From Spirosoma radiotolerans (GTDB taxonomy: Bacteria; Bacteroidota; Bacteroidia; Cytophagales; Spirosomataceae): 64,000 bases of DNA. Position 1 is the stretch's first letter; each line of letters starts with the position of its first letter. Below, in pieces: positions 24,396-33,521 of this stretch. The DNA lies in contig NZ_CP010429.1 in assembly GCF_000974425.1 (NCBI RefSeq), positions 310,001 through 374,000 on the forward strand. Reading direction: 5' to 3'. Both the position numbers and the translations under genes were made by a program. The notes below the pieces were generated by a model, which searched no databases, had not been told where the DNA came from, and saw only the letters and a program-made list of their open reading frames with translations.

Positions 24396-25790
24396 TTATT
24401 TGGTGGTAATAGAAACCCTCTTGTTGGGCGTATCTACATCCATCCGGGCAATTTTGTCTGGTGAAATAGCCTTGAATTCTTTTTCGGTAACGGGCTTTCC
24501 ATCAACCAAAAATACATCTATACCCTTAAAAGCTGACTCATTTGTAACCGGCGTTGCCTCATCCGCCTGAAAGTTGATCGGCAGATTATACTTCACATTG
24601 ACAAGCTGACCATTTTGCTTGGCGGGTGTCCATTTAGGCATATTTTGTACGACCCGCACCGCTTCATCATCAGCACCGTAGCCAATCCCTTTTAGAAGTT
24701 GTACATCGGTAATTTCACCCATTTTCGTGACAATAAAACTAACAAACACCCGTCCATGAACATTCGCCTTCTGCGCAGCTTCGGGGTATTTCAGATTCTT
24801 CTCCATATAAGTTGTTAATCCCTTCATGCCTCCCGGAAATTCGGGCTGGTTTTCGACAACGGTAAAGATTTCACCTTCTACCTTCACCGTTTTTTGAGCC
24901 GAAGCGTCGGCTGTTGTGAGGGCGGTCTGATCCTGCTCCGATTGGGTACACATGGTCAGTAAAGCGGCCAGTGGGAGTACGAGGGCATAACTGAGTAGAG
25001 CCCGGCGGTTTGTTTGCGGTTTTTGTAGCATAACGATGCGTTGTTTAAGGGTTGATTTAGAGACAAAAGGGGTTGTTAAGGCCGCGGATGGAATATCAAG
25101 AGCGTAGGCTACCAACTGGCGCGGATAGTCGGGTTGGGGTGTTTGCAGAACCGACCGGTCGGCCAGAAATTCGTGAACTTCCTGCAGGGCACCTTTGTAC
25201 AGCCCAAGAAGGGGGTTCAACCAGAACATGGCCCGCACCAGTTCGATAAAGAGAATGTCGGCAGTGTGGCGCTGGCGAATGTGGGCTTTCTCGTGGCGCA
25301 TCAATACCTCCGGTTGGGTGAGGGCATCGGAATGATTCAGCACTAAATACCGTCCGAAGGAAAAAGATGGCGTTTGACTTTTCGAGTCATCAGGCAGTAG
25401 AACGAGCGTATACTCCGACCGTTTCTCTACAGTTCCCCGCTTAATCAGGGCAAACACCGCTCGCAAATGTACACCAAGCCGTACGAGCATCACGATGACG
25501 CCAAAGCCGTAAAGCAGCCAGATCCAGTGCGCTGTGGTGAGGCCATCATTCTGGGATGGATGCGGGTTACCTACCACAAATGTCGGTAGTGTAATGGCGC
25601 CAACAGGCAACGAATTCGCTGTACCACCCGGCAACTCGACTAGTGGAAGCAGAAGCGACAGAACCACTGATACTAGTAAATAGACGCGGTTCAGGCCAAA
25701 AAAGGTATTTCGGCGAAGAAGCAGGCCGTAGCAACCGTAGAAAAGGGCCAAATATAGGCTGGCCGTCAGGAGATAGGGAAGAGCGTTCAT
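24396..25790 (-). CDS. M56 (BlaR1-like) metallopeptidase with TonB C-terminal domain
   Basis: 464 residues. N-terminal helices (YLLTASLYLALFYGCYGLLL; VYLLVSVVLSLLLPLVEL; WIWLLYGFGVIVMLV) surround the M56 zinc site HEKAH (166-170), with the third ligand region EVHEFLAD downstream. A fourth helix follows at about 268-285. The periplasmic tail carries a TonB C-terminal-like domain (YPEAAQKANVHGRVFVSFIV; NMPKWTPAKQNGQLVNVKY) and a short plug-like end (GIDVFLVDGKPVTEKEF). BlaR1 proteins sense envelope signals and cleave BlaI. It is last in the blaI operon, overlapping the previous gene by 4 bp. Confidence 0.88.
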   Translation of the reverse strand: MNALPYLLTASLYLALFYGCYGLLLRRNTFFGLNRVYLLVSVVLSLLLPLVELPGGTANSLPVGAITLPTFVVGNPHPSQNDGLTTAHWIWLLYGFGVIVMLVRLGVHLRAVFALIKRGTVEKRSEYTLVLLPDDSKSQTPSFSFGRYLVLNHSDALTQPEVLMRHEKAHIRQRHTADILFIELVRAMFWLNPLLGLYKGALQEVHEFLADRSVLQTPQPDYPRQLVAYALDIPSAALTTPFVSKSTLKQRIVMLQKPQTNRRALLSYALVLPLAALLTMCTQSEQDQTALTTADASAQKTVKVEGEIFTVVENQPEFPGGMKGLTTYMEKNLKYPEAAQKANVHGRVFVSFIVTKMGEITDVQLLKGIGYGADDEAVRVVQNMPKWTPAKQNGQLVNVKYNLPINFQADEATPVTNESAFKGIDVFLVDGKPVTEKEFKAISPDKIARMDVDTPNKRVSITTK

Positions 25791-26260
25791 AGCGTGTTCG
25801 TTCCTTTAAGATGAATAATGACGATGCCTTTTGCCGCTTTTTCGCCGTAGAGAAGTTTATACTTGGCAATCGATTTGGTGTCTTTGAGCAGTTCAATCGA
25901 CTCAATGGTGTTCGAATCAACATCGCCAATCCGATCAACCTGTTTCGTGCCATTGACCAGAATTAAATCGGCCTTGCCACCGGGCGTATTTTCCCTTGGC
26001 ACCGTAACGGTATAATGGCCCGGTGCCGAATACCGCGTTTCGCTGGCTTGCTTTGCTGGATGAACGGACTTGGTATGAAGCTTTGCTGATTGCTTTTTAA
26101 GGGTGTCTGACTGAATAATTGAGCCTTTTCTAGCCCGGATGAATACGGGCGAGCGGCCAGCGAGGTTCTGTGTATGCTGGCTGAAAAAGTTACCCATCAG
26201 CCCTGCCCACATCAGGGCTGTCGATGTGAGATAAAGTGCGTAGTTCAGGAAGCCGATCAT
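25787..26260 (-). CDS. Small protein with SusC-type plug-like tail
   Basis: 157 residues. An N-terminal membrane or signal segment (FLNYALYLTSTALMWAGLMG) precedes a basic linker. The C-terminal half resembles the plug segment of TonB-dependent receptors (ADLILVNGTKQVDRIGDVDSNTIESIELLKD; YGEKAAKGIVIIHLK). The same ending occurs in the M56 proteins on either side. It looks like an M56 relative that kept only the membrane anchor and tail. Both ends overlap neighbours by 4 bp (ATGA), so it is translationally coupled. Role unknown. Confidence 0.65.
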   Translation of the reverse strand: MIGFLNYALYLTSTALMWAGLMGNFFSQHTQNLAGRSPVFIRARKGSIIQSDTLKKQSAKLHTKSVHPAKQASETRYSAPGHYTVTVPRENTPGGKADLILVNGTKQVDRIGDVDSNTIESIELLKDTKSIAKYKLLYGEKAAKGIVIIHLKGTNTL

Positions 26261-28203
26261 TTCTTTTTTGTGGTTATGAGTACGACTCCATTTTTGCCTT
26301 TCTCGCCGTAGCTAGCGGCTGATTCACCCTTTAAAACAGTGGCATTGTCAATGTCTTTTGGGGTGAGGTAACCAATGCCATTTTTGGCCTCAACACCATC
26401 AACGATATACAGTGGATCACCTATACTGAATCCATTACTCCGAATAGTGACACTCGAACTAGATTTTCTAATGGAATCCGGTAGGTATCTCCAACGAGTT
26501 CTACTGTTGGCTAACATCTCGTTATATAAGGCAATACCGTCATGTTTGTTGTTGTCCAGAATATTGACGGCTGGCTGCTCCGAACTAGTTTTTGAGCCAG
26601 ACATGACCTGCCCAGTTCGTTTATCCTCGGTTTTCTTTTCCAGTGAAAACTGAATAGGTAAAACGTGCTGTGTGGCAACTGCCTGCCCGTTTTGTCTAGC
26701 TGGTAGCCAGTACGGCATGTGTTTCACGATACGGAGGGCCTCGGCGTCACAACCACCACCGATGCCCCTTTTCACGCTGGCTGAGCCGATAGCACCTGTT
26801 GGCAATACAACGAACGATACCAGCACACTGCCCTCAATTCCATTGGTCCGAGCCTTTTCCGGATAGCGCAGTGCGTGAGCTACATATTGCATCAATCCTG
26901 GAATACCCGTTGGAAAAACAGCCCGTTCTTCGACCGCCCTATACACCTCACCATTGATGGTATCAACTGATGGCGGTGTACGTATCGGCATAGCAGGATT
27001 AGGTTTGACGGCTCTATACGCTGCCGTAGCGCCCATAGTGGGTAGTTCGTTTGGGTCGGTCAAGGCTAATGATGCGCTAATCGCTGTTCGCCCATCAACC
27101 GGTATGGTCATCGTTTGAAATCCAACAAAACTGACGCTTAATGTCGCATTCTTGGGAACATTTATAAGAGTGAAGAAGCCTTTTGCATTTGTTTGTGTCC
27201 CTTTTCTTGTGCCGCTAATTAAGACAATAGACCCTGCCAACGGCTTTCCACTTATGGCGCTTTTTATTCGCCCTGTAATGGTTATTGTATCCTCAGTTGC
27301 CTGACGGATGAGAGTTTTAATCTCTTTCCGGGCGGTAGTCATGGCCAGTAAACTCAGCATCAGAGGGAGCACCAGCATATATTTTCCTAGTGCCCAGCGT
27401 GGCGTAGCTGTCTGATAAAGCATCTGAATACGCTGTTTGAGTAAAGGCGGGTTAAAAAAGCCGTTGGTAAGCGCGTCGGGTTGTAGGCCAAACGTGTAGT
27501 CAAGCAGAAAGCGGGCGTATTCGGTTGGCTGACTGGCTTCTTTATCTGCCAGAAATTCGTGTACCTGCCGTAGCATTTTGTCGATGAACCACAAGGCCGG
27601 GCACGCCCAGAACAACGCCCGAAGCAGGGCCAGGCCAAGCACATCGGCACTGTGGTACTGGCGAATATGCACCAGCTCATGCCGGATGATGAGGGTATTG
27701 TGTTTATCGGCTGGGTTAAGAACCAGATACCGGAAAAACGAAAAAGTAGGTGCGTCAGAGGCACTGGCCTGTCCGGATAGGTTTACCACCAGTATGTGAT
27801 TGGCCTGAACCTGCCGCTCGGATCGTTCAATGAGCCAGTATAAACGGCCCACCCGGACAGCCAGGCGCAGCACGAACACCAGGGCAATAAGGCCATACGC
27901 AAGCATGGCTATTAGCTGCCAGTCGAGCGCTGTATTCACCTGACTAATTTGGGTGGGTGCCATAGCCACAGTGGTCACGGGTAAGTTGATGACGCCCACG
28001 GGTACCGGCCAGTCAGCGGGCAAGGTCTCAACCGTTTGCGCAGGTAAACTGGCCAATGGTAAAACCAGCGACAGAACCGCCGACATCAGCAGATACACCC
28101 GGTTCAACGTAAAAAACGTGTGCCGACGCAGGAAGAACCAGTAGCAGCTCGCAAACAGCAGCCCGTACAGGTTCGCTTTAAGTAGATAGTCGAGCGCGTT
28201 CAT
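26257..28203 (-). CDS. M56 (BlaR1-like) metallopeptidase with carboxypeptidase-regulatory, TonB and plug domains
   Basis: 648 residues. Three N-terminal helices and the zinc motif HELVH, with RQVHEFLADKEA downstream, define the M56 domain. After a fourth helix (YMLVLPLMLSLLAMT) comes a carboxypeptidase-regulatory-like beta-sandwich (ITGRIKSAISGKPLAGSIVLISG; GFQTMTIPVDG). A TonB C-terminal domain (YPEKARTNGIEGSVLVSFVV) and a SusC-type plug end (DPLYIVDGVEAKNGIGYL; YGEKGKNGVVLITTKK) follow. It starts inside the blaI stop (ATGA) and is the second gene of the operon. Confidence 0.88.
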   Translation of the reverse strand: MNALDYLLKANLYGLLFASCYWFFLRRHTFFTLNRVYLLMSAVLSLVLPLASLPAQTVETLPADWPVPVGVINLPVTTVAMAPTQISQVNTALDWQLIAMLAYGLIALVFVLRLAVRVGRLYWLIERSERQVQANHILVVNLSGQASASDAPTFSFFRYLVLNPADKHNTLIIRHELVHIRQYHSADVLGLALLRALFWACPALWFIDKMLRQVHEFLADKEASQPTEYARFLLDYTFGLQPDALTNGFFNPPLLKQRIQMLYQTATPRWALGKYMLVLPLMLSLLAMTTARKEIKTLIRQATEDTITITGRIKSAISGKPLAGSIVLISGTRKGTQTNAKGFFTLINVPKNATLSVSFVGFQTMTIPVDGRTAISASLALTDPNELPTMGATAAYRAVKPNPAMPIRTPPSVDTINGEVYRAVEERAVFPTGIPGLMQYVAHALRYPEKARTNGIEGSVLVSFVVLPTGAIGSASVKRGIGGGCDAEALRIVKHMPYWLPARQNGQAVATQHVLPIQFSLEKKTEDKRTGQVMSGSKTSSEQPAVNILDNNKHDGIALYNEMLANSRTRWRYLPDSIRKSSSSVTIRSNGFSIGDPLYIVDGVEAKNGIGYLTPKDIDNATVLKGESAASYGEKGKNGVVLITTKKK

Positions 28204-28571
28204 TGGTCCTTCTGTTTGTTTAAGAGTTTGATAATTTCATCAGCTTCGTTCAGGCTGATCGTCTTGTCCTGCACGAAAAATGACACCAGCTTCTTGAGCG
28301 AATTATCGAAGTAATTGGCCATCAACTGCTCCGTTTGGAAACGCCGGTACTCTTCTTCCGAAATAAGCGGGTAATACTCATGCGTTTTTCCATAAGCTGT
28401 ATAGCCCACTAATTCCTTCTTCTCCAGAATGCGGATAATCGTCGAAACCGTGTTATAGGCGGGTTTGGGCTCAGGCAGTTCAGCTAAAACATCTTTGACA
28501 AAGCCTTTCTTGAGCTGCCAAAGCACGCGCATAATCTCCTCTTCGGCTTTGGTAAGTTCACGTATCGGCAT
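28200..28571 (-). CDS. BlaI/MecI/CopY family repressor
   Basis: 123 residues with a winged-helix N-terminal half (LTKAEEEIMRVLWQLKKGFVKDVLAELPEPKPAYNTVSTIIRILEKKELVGY) and a dimerisation and cleavage region. The family binds short dyads and is inactivated by proteolysis triggered by its BlaR1 partner. It heads a four-gene operon with M56 proteins, overlapping the next gene by 4 bp. The dyads upstream fit autoregulation. Confidence 0.92.
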   Translation of the reverse strand: MPIRELTKAEEEIMRVLWQLKKGFVKDVLAELPEPKPAYNTVSTIIRILEKKELVGYTAYGKTHEYYPLISEEEYRRFQTEQLMANYFDNSLKKLVSFFVQDKTISLNEADEIIKLLNKQKDQ

Positions 28572-28600
28572 GATTTTTATGAATAGTAGTGATTACGATT

Positions 28601-28645
28601 GAAAGATATGACTAATGATTTAGTTTTACAACTAATATATTAGTT
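28601..28645 (-). promoter_or_regulatory. blaI operon promoter with two candidate BlaI operators
   Basis: Read on the minus strand: TTG (28629-28631), a 20-bp spacer and TATCTTTC (28601-28608), close to TTG-N19-TAnnTTTG. A perfect 16-bp dyad AACTAATATATTAGTT covers 28630-28645 at the -33 box. A related imperfect dyad ACTAATGATTTAGT fills the spacer at 28611-28624. Repressor bound at either would block the promoter. Confidence 0.6.
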
Positions 28646-28661
28646 AAAAGTTTGATAAAAT

Positions 28662-28699
28662 TAAAATACCCCTTTCCAGCGCTGGAAAGGGGTATTTTA
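28662..28699 (-). terminator. Perfect 38-bp palindrome terminator
   Basis: 28662-28680 is directly followed by its reverse complement 28681-28699 (core CCCCTTTCCAGC). A/T-runs at both ends make it bidirectional. It lies downstream of the GH2 gene on the minus strand and upstream of the blaI promoter. Confidence 0.85.
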
Positions 28700-28738
28700 A
28701 TTGCTGCCCGGTTCAGGCCTTGGAGGGAAAGCGACTGG

Positions 28739-30679
28739 CTATTTGAACAATGGCGCGTGGATTTTTCGAAGCGTTTCGACCGGAATCTTGATCACTTCCC
28801 GATCATAGGTGAGTAGCCCGTTTACTTCACCTTCTACATCCGTCGTCTGCGTATATACGGCCGCCGAAAGTGCCTGTTTCTGATAATACTCAATGATCTT
28901 GGCGTACTTTTTCTGATAGGCTTTTAATACATCATCGGCCGATTGATAGGTCTGGTAGCCCCAGTTGCGCATCTCAGGATTCCAGAGGTGCCCCTGAACT
29001 GGCCAGCCGATACCACCGAATTCCCCAATAACGACCACGCGGTCGGCTTTGGGCGCTGGTGCGTGTGGTTCTTCCTGATAGGTATGGATGTCATAGAAAT
29101 CGCCGGCACCCAAGTCGTTCCAGCCGCTGCTGGCATTCACCGTCCGACTTGGGTCAAGGGCTTTTACCCAATCAGCCAGTCGTTTGTTGTCGTACTGGCC
29201 CCAGCCTTCGTTATGCACGACCCAGGTCACAATACTGGGGTGGTTGTGTAGCCGGTTCATCATTCGGCGCAATTCAAGTTCAAACTGCTCTTTCCCTTTT
29301 GACCGGCGAATGGGTTCGGACTGATCGCCCGGCGCTTCGTTCTGACCTTCCAGAAAACCCGATGGCATGTCCTGCCAAACCAGAATACCGAGTTTGTCGC
29401 AGAGGTAATAATAGCGGTCGGGTTCAACTTTAATGTGCTTGCGAAGCATGTTGAAACCGGATTTTTTGAGGAAGTCGATTTCGAACGCCATGGCTTCATC
29501 TGATGGTGGTGTCAGCAAGCTACCAGGCCACCAGCCCTGATCGAGAGGGCCGTTTTGAAACACAAATTTGTTGTTCAGCAACAGCACTGGCTGGTTGGCT
29601 ACCGACGTAGCAACACTCGGGCCTTTGCCCATTGCTATTTTACGCATGGCAAAGTAGCTGGTGACAACATCGAGCGGATTGCCCGTCACCGTGGCGCTGG
29701 AAAATGCTTTGTTCAGGGCCGCATCCTGGCGTGGGCGCTGGTTACGGGGCATTTCGCCAAACGGATCGGTAACAGTCACCAGTTCTGCTTTTAAATTGTA
29801 CAGAAACGGGCTGTCGGGCGACCATAATTTGGGATTTTTCAGGGATAGGTAAGCCGTTCTTCCCGCCCGAACCAGCGTGGTGGCCACTGTCTGACTACCA
29901 TCCATAGCCGTCAATCGAATGGCTGTTGTGTAATTATTAGCTGGTTTGTCGAGCAATACATCGACCCGAATACGTCCTGAGTCGACTTCGGGTGTTAGCT
30001 GAATTTCTTCGATGTAGGCTTGCTTTGGCACGGGCTCCATCCAGACCGTTTGCCAGATACCGGATACGGGAGTATACCAGATGCTGTTTGGATTCAGTAA
30101 CTGTTTACCGCGCGGTTGCTCGCCGGTAGACGTAGGGTCTGTTACGCCTAAAACCAATTGGTTCTGCCCATCTTTCAGGTAATCCGTAACATCGAAACTA
30201 AAGGCGTCGGACCCGCCCGTGTGCGACCCCACAAGCCCCCCGTTGACCCATAGCATACATTCGTAGTCTACAGCACCGAAGTGGAGCAAGACGCGTTGCC
30301 CGGCCCAATCGGTAGGGAGGTTAACGGTTCGGCGATACCACAGGCGTTGATCGGCCGTGAGCCCTTTGTTGACTTTTGAGACGGTCGATTCAACCGCGAA
30401 GGGAACCAGAATTTTCCCTGAAAAGTCTGTTGGGACCGGAGCTGTTTTTGCCGTGATCGCATAATCCCACATGCCATTGAGATTTTGCCATTGCTTACGA
30501 ACCAGTTGCGGGCGCGGGTATTCACGCCAGGCATTTTCGGGCGTGAGCTGTTTTTCCCACCGGCTCATGATGGGCGCTGCACGGGGTAAATTCTGAGTGG
30601 GTGTTGGCGTTTGTGAATGGGTGAGGCCTTCTGCCAACAGAAGGAGAAGTAAAGTCAATAAAAGCCGGAGAGTTTTCAT
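28739..30679 (-). CDS. Glycoside hydrolase family 2 protein
   Basis: 646 residues, exported (signal LLLTLLLLLLAEGLTHSQ). The GH2 sugar-binding jelly roll is early (WYRRTVNLPTDWAGQRVLLHFGAVDYECMLWVNG), the immunoglobulin-like domain is in the middle, and the TIM barrel follows. The acid/base Glu is in WVVHNEGWGQ (about residue 490) and the nucleophile Glu in VIGEFGG (about 550). Within GH2 it could be a beta-galactosidase, glucuronidase or related enzyme; the sequence alone does not settle this. It lies in the same block as glucuronoxylan genes, on the minus strand with the DUF4965 gene upstream. Confidence 0.88.
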   Translation of the reverse strand: MKTLRLLLTLLLLLLAEGLTHSQTPTPTQNLPRAAPIMSRWEKQLTPENAWREYPRPQLVRKQWQNLNGMWDYAITAKTAPVPTDFSGKILVPFAVESTVSKVNKGLTADQRLWYRRTVNLPTDWAGQRVLLHFGAVDYECMLWVNGGLVGSHTGGSDAFSFDVTDYLKDGQNQLVLGVTDPTSTGEQPRGKQLLNPNSIWYTPVSGIWQTVWMEPVPKQAYIEEIQLTPEVDSGRIRVDVLLDKPANNYTTAIRLTAMDGSQTVATTLVRAGRTAYLSLKNPKLWSPDSPFLYNLKAELVTVTDPFGEMPRNQRPRQDAALNKAFSSATVTGNPLDVVTSYFAMRKIAMGKGPSVATSVANQPVLLLNNKFVFQNGPLDQGWWPGSLLTPPSDEAMAFEIDFLKKSGFNMLRKHIKVEPDRYYYLCDKLGILVWQDMPSGFLEGQNEAPGDQSEPIRRSKGKEQFELELRRMMNRLHNHPSIVTWVVHNEGWGQYDNKRLADWVKALDPSRTVNASSGWNDLGAGDFYDIHTYQEEPHAPAPKADRVVVIGEFGGIGWPVQGHLWNPEMRNWGYQTYQSADDVLKAYQKKYAKIIEYYQKQALSAAVYTQTTDVEGEVNGLLTYDREVIKIPVETLRKIHAPLFK

Positions 30680-30712
30680 GCTTTAAAAGGAATAGGCTTG
30701 GTTGTTTCGGTT

Positions 30713-30760
30713 TACCACCCCAAGCCCCTCCTTGAAAGAAGGGAGTTGGGGGTGGTTTAA
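30713..30760 (-). terminator. Terminator after the DUF4965 gene
   Basis: Near-perfect hairpin TTACCACCCCAAGCCCCTCC... / ...GGGAGTTGGGGGTGGTTTAA with a GAAAG loop and AT-rich flanks. Confidence 0.7.
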
Positions 30761-30764
30761 TTAA

Positions 30765-33302
30765 TTACTTACTCAGCTTCCCTTCCAGCATTTTGATATA
30801 ATACCCGCCCACAACAGATCTCGCCTGGAAACCCACCTGCTTGGCATTTGTCGTTTCGTGCCAGTCGGAGAGGGGGACTCGCGTTGGCGTTTCATTAACA
30901 TACTTCCAAACCGGTTTTACAAACGCTTCGAAGTCGCGGTCTGATTTGGCTAACGTGGCCGTCCAGATGATCCAGTCCGACTTGGTGTAGGTTTTACGGC
31001 TGTCCAATGGAAGCCCGTACGGTTTCTGTTTTGTCAGGTAATAGTCGACTTCAACCGCTGTCACTTCCTTCGGAAACACGTCGAGTCCTAGCAGTTTATC
31101 CCAGACTAGGTTGTATTTTTGGCTCCAGGTATCGCCCTGATTCTCGAAGGTCAGGTCATAGTGTTCTTTCTGGCCAGGTGTTTTGTCGAGGGCGAGTTGT
31201 TGCCATTTCACGGCCATGTCCCGCGCCGTTTTCAGATAGCTCTGTGCCGTTGTTTTATCCCCTAACTGGGCGGCCATCTGACCATAAGCCGCAATGCCTA
31301 GAATCGCCTTCACCGACAGGTTGGCGTTGCGGGCGATATGACCCGCGAAGTCGTCGGTGCATAATTGATTTGTCGGATCGAAGCCATCTTTTTTAAGATA
31401 TTCGACCCAGGTTGTCAGGGTTTTCCAGTGTTGTTTGGCATAGTCAACATTACCTTCGGCTCCGCTAATGGCACCGGCCAGTAGCAGCATGTTGCCAGAT
31501 TCTTCAACGGGCATGTCTTCGCCGTAGGTTTGCCCATTGGCCTGTGGATACGTCCCTACATCGTGTGCTGGGAAAGGTTTTTTCCACCGACCGCTTTCCG
31601 AATACTGGAAAATCGGCTCCATCATGCCCTTCAACAGGGTTGGGTTATACAGCAGAAACAGCGGAGCCGACGGGTACGTGATATCTACCGTACCGATCGA
31701 GCCATTGGAAAAGTTCTCTTTCGACAGGAAAAGCGTTTCGCCTTTCGGGCCCGCTACAATTTTGTGTGCGGCAATGGCCTGCCGGTACGCCAGCACGCAC
31801 AAATCGGCGTATTCTTTACCGCCTGCTTTTTTGGCATCGGCGCGTAATCTGGTGTCGAATTTGTCGCACTTCTCTTTCAGGCGGCTGTAGTCTTTTTCGG
31901 CTGTTTGCAGTAGGGCGGGCATCGTTGTTTTTTCGTCCCGTCGCCACCAGGGACGAAGATTCTGCTTAAAATACTGAACGGAATACAAGTCGTCGTAGGC
32001 CAGCATTAGGTGCTTTTCGGCCGGTTTCGACACGCTACCGAAGTCAAGTACGGTCGCGAGGGCTACGTCAGCGGCTGCGCGGGGCTTGTTTCCAGGTACC
32101 GACGCCTTATTGTCGGTGGGGAGTTGGCCCGTCATCAGAAAGGCCTGTTTCAGACCCGGTGCCATGCCATTTCCCGTCTGGTTACCGCTTTCCTGCGGAA
32201 CGGCTAAGTAAGCGTAACCCCAGTCGATGCGGACATTATCGCCTTTTTTTGACAGAATGGGCTGAGCCTCGGTGCCCACGGTTTGGTAGATCAGGCCGGG
32301 AGCCTGCCCGGCTTTCAGCACGACTTCCTGTCCGATGGTGTTGGTTGCCATTGTGCCGGATTCGCTCAAAAACACCTGCACCGAATGCGACTTGCGATCC
32401 TGCGACCGAACCTCGAAGGTAACATAGGTAATTGGACGGGCAACCACCTCCAGCTCGTCCAGCAGCAGGGGCGACATGAACGTGACGGCCAGATTCACTG
32501 GTCCGGCCGAAAAGGTGTAATTCGTTTGCGTAGCCGATACCGTTACGCCCGTTTGGGTGGCGGTCGTCACACCCGTTGTCTTGACTGGGTTGAAAATACC
32601 CACATCAATGAACGACCCGCCCCGTGGACTCACACAGTGAACGGCCAGCACGTTTTTGCCTTTGCGGATGGCCTTCTGGCCAGCGGCCGATAGCGGCAGA
32701 TAAATGTATTCGTTGATGTAGTCGGGTTTGTCCAGAATCTTCGTGCCGTTGAGGTAAACGACCACATCATCGTCGTGATTGATGGACATGACCAGCTTGG
32801 CCGGGTCGGCATTGCCGTCGTAATTGAACTCCCGCCGGTAGTAGATATCGGTCGATGCGTTCGATGGCCCACTGTTGGTCCACTTGGTCTTAGCCTCTGG
32901 TGTATCACCAAAAGGCCCCGTTCCTGATGTCCAGCCAGTGGCGGCATAATCCGTTTTCTCCCAGCCCGCAGTAGGTTTCTTGAACGTGTATTTGGCTGGA
33001 TATGCCTGGGTTTCGCCCGTTGGGGCAATCGCTTCATACGTTGTTGGTACAGCGCCCAGAAACTGATACGCCTGGCCATCTACCCGAACAATGCCCTCCA
33101 GCGATTGCGATTTTCCGGTCCAGTGGCGGGTAGGCGAATCGGTTAGTTTATCGGTGGTGCTCCAGACGCTGAAGTAGGGGTCGTGTGTAATGAGTGGATA
33201 GGCGGGTGGGCGGAGATCCTGAGCAGACAGTGGTCCGGAAAAGAGAAAAGTTAATAAGCTGATCGAAACGAAAAGAGCCGTGTTTTTTTGCTTTGAAACC
33301 AT
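30765..33302 (-). CDS. Exported DUF4965/glutaminase-A-like protein with inserted beta-sandwich
   Basis: About 845 residues from the ATG at 33302 (MVSKQKNTALFVSISLLTFLFSGPLSAQ is the signal; an in-frame ATG at 33326 would add eight). Order: DUF4964-like start (RPPAYPLITHDPYFSVWSTTDKLTD), a beta-sandwich insertion at about 90-230 (IYYRREFNYDGNADPAKLVMSINHDDDVVVYLNGTKI) resembling a galactose-binding module, DUF5127-type strands, then the alpha/alpha toroid of DUF4965/DUF1793 (ARNANLSVKAILGIAAYGQMAAQLGD; GDTWSQKYNLVWDKLLGLDVF). Fungal relatives are called glutaminase A; in Bacteroidota the substrate is uncertain and may be glycosidic. Divergent from the RraA-like gene. Confidence 0.85.
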   Translation of the reverse strand: MVSKQKNTALFVSISLLTFLFSGPLSAQDLRPPAYPLITHDPYFSVWSTTDKLTDSPTRHWTGKSQSLEGIVRVDGQAYQFLGAVPTTYEAIAPTGETQAYPAKYTFKKPTAGWEKTDYAATGWTSGTGPFGDTPEAKTKWTNSGPSNASTDIYYRREFNYDGNADPAKLVMSINHDDDVVVYLNGTKILDKPDYINEYIYLPLSAAGQKAIRKGKNVLAVHCVSPRGGSFIDVGIFNPVKTTGVTTATQTGVTVSATQTNYTFSAGPVNLAVTFMSPLLLDELEVVARPITYVTFEVRSQDRKSHSVQVFLSESGTMATNTIGQEVVLKAGQAPGLIYQTVGTEAQPILSKKGDNVRIDWGYAYLAVPQESGNQTGNGMAPGLKQAFLMTGQLPTDNKASVPGNKPRAAADVALATVLDFGSVSKPAEKHLMLAYDDLYSVQYFKQNLRPWWRRDEKTTMPALLQTAEKDYSRLKEKCDKFDTRLRADAKKAGGKEYADLCVLAYRQAIAAHKIVAGPKGETLFLSKENFSNGSIGTVDITYPSAPLFLLYNPTLLKGMMEPIFQYSESGRWKKPFPAHDVGTYPQANGQTYGEDMPVEESGNMLLLAGAISGAEGNVDYAKQHWKTLTTWVEYLKKDGFDPTNQLCTDDFAGHIARNANLSVKAILGIAAYGQMAAQLGDKTTAQSYLKTARDMAVKWQQLALDKTPGQKEHYDLTFENQGDTWSQKYNLVWDKLLGLDVFPKEVTAVEVDYYLTKQKPYGLPLDSRKTYTKSDWIIWTATLAKSDRDFEAFVKPVWKYVNETPTRVPLSDWHETTNAKQVGFQARSVVGGYYIKMLEGKLSK

Positions 33303-33521
33303 TGGTTGGCAGACGTAGTGAAACAATATTCGAAATATAAACCATATCTGGACTAACCTTTACTTATTGGCAACAAGAATTTGACGGCGGTAAATTGGTC
33401 AAGCCATAGGATGACATATTACTTAATTCATCAGATTCCTTAGCCAAGCGAAGGGTAGATGCACCGCTTATATGCCTTATTTCGTCCGAGTCCTAAACAC
33501 TTAATCTAGCGCATTTTTTGA

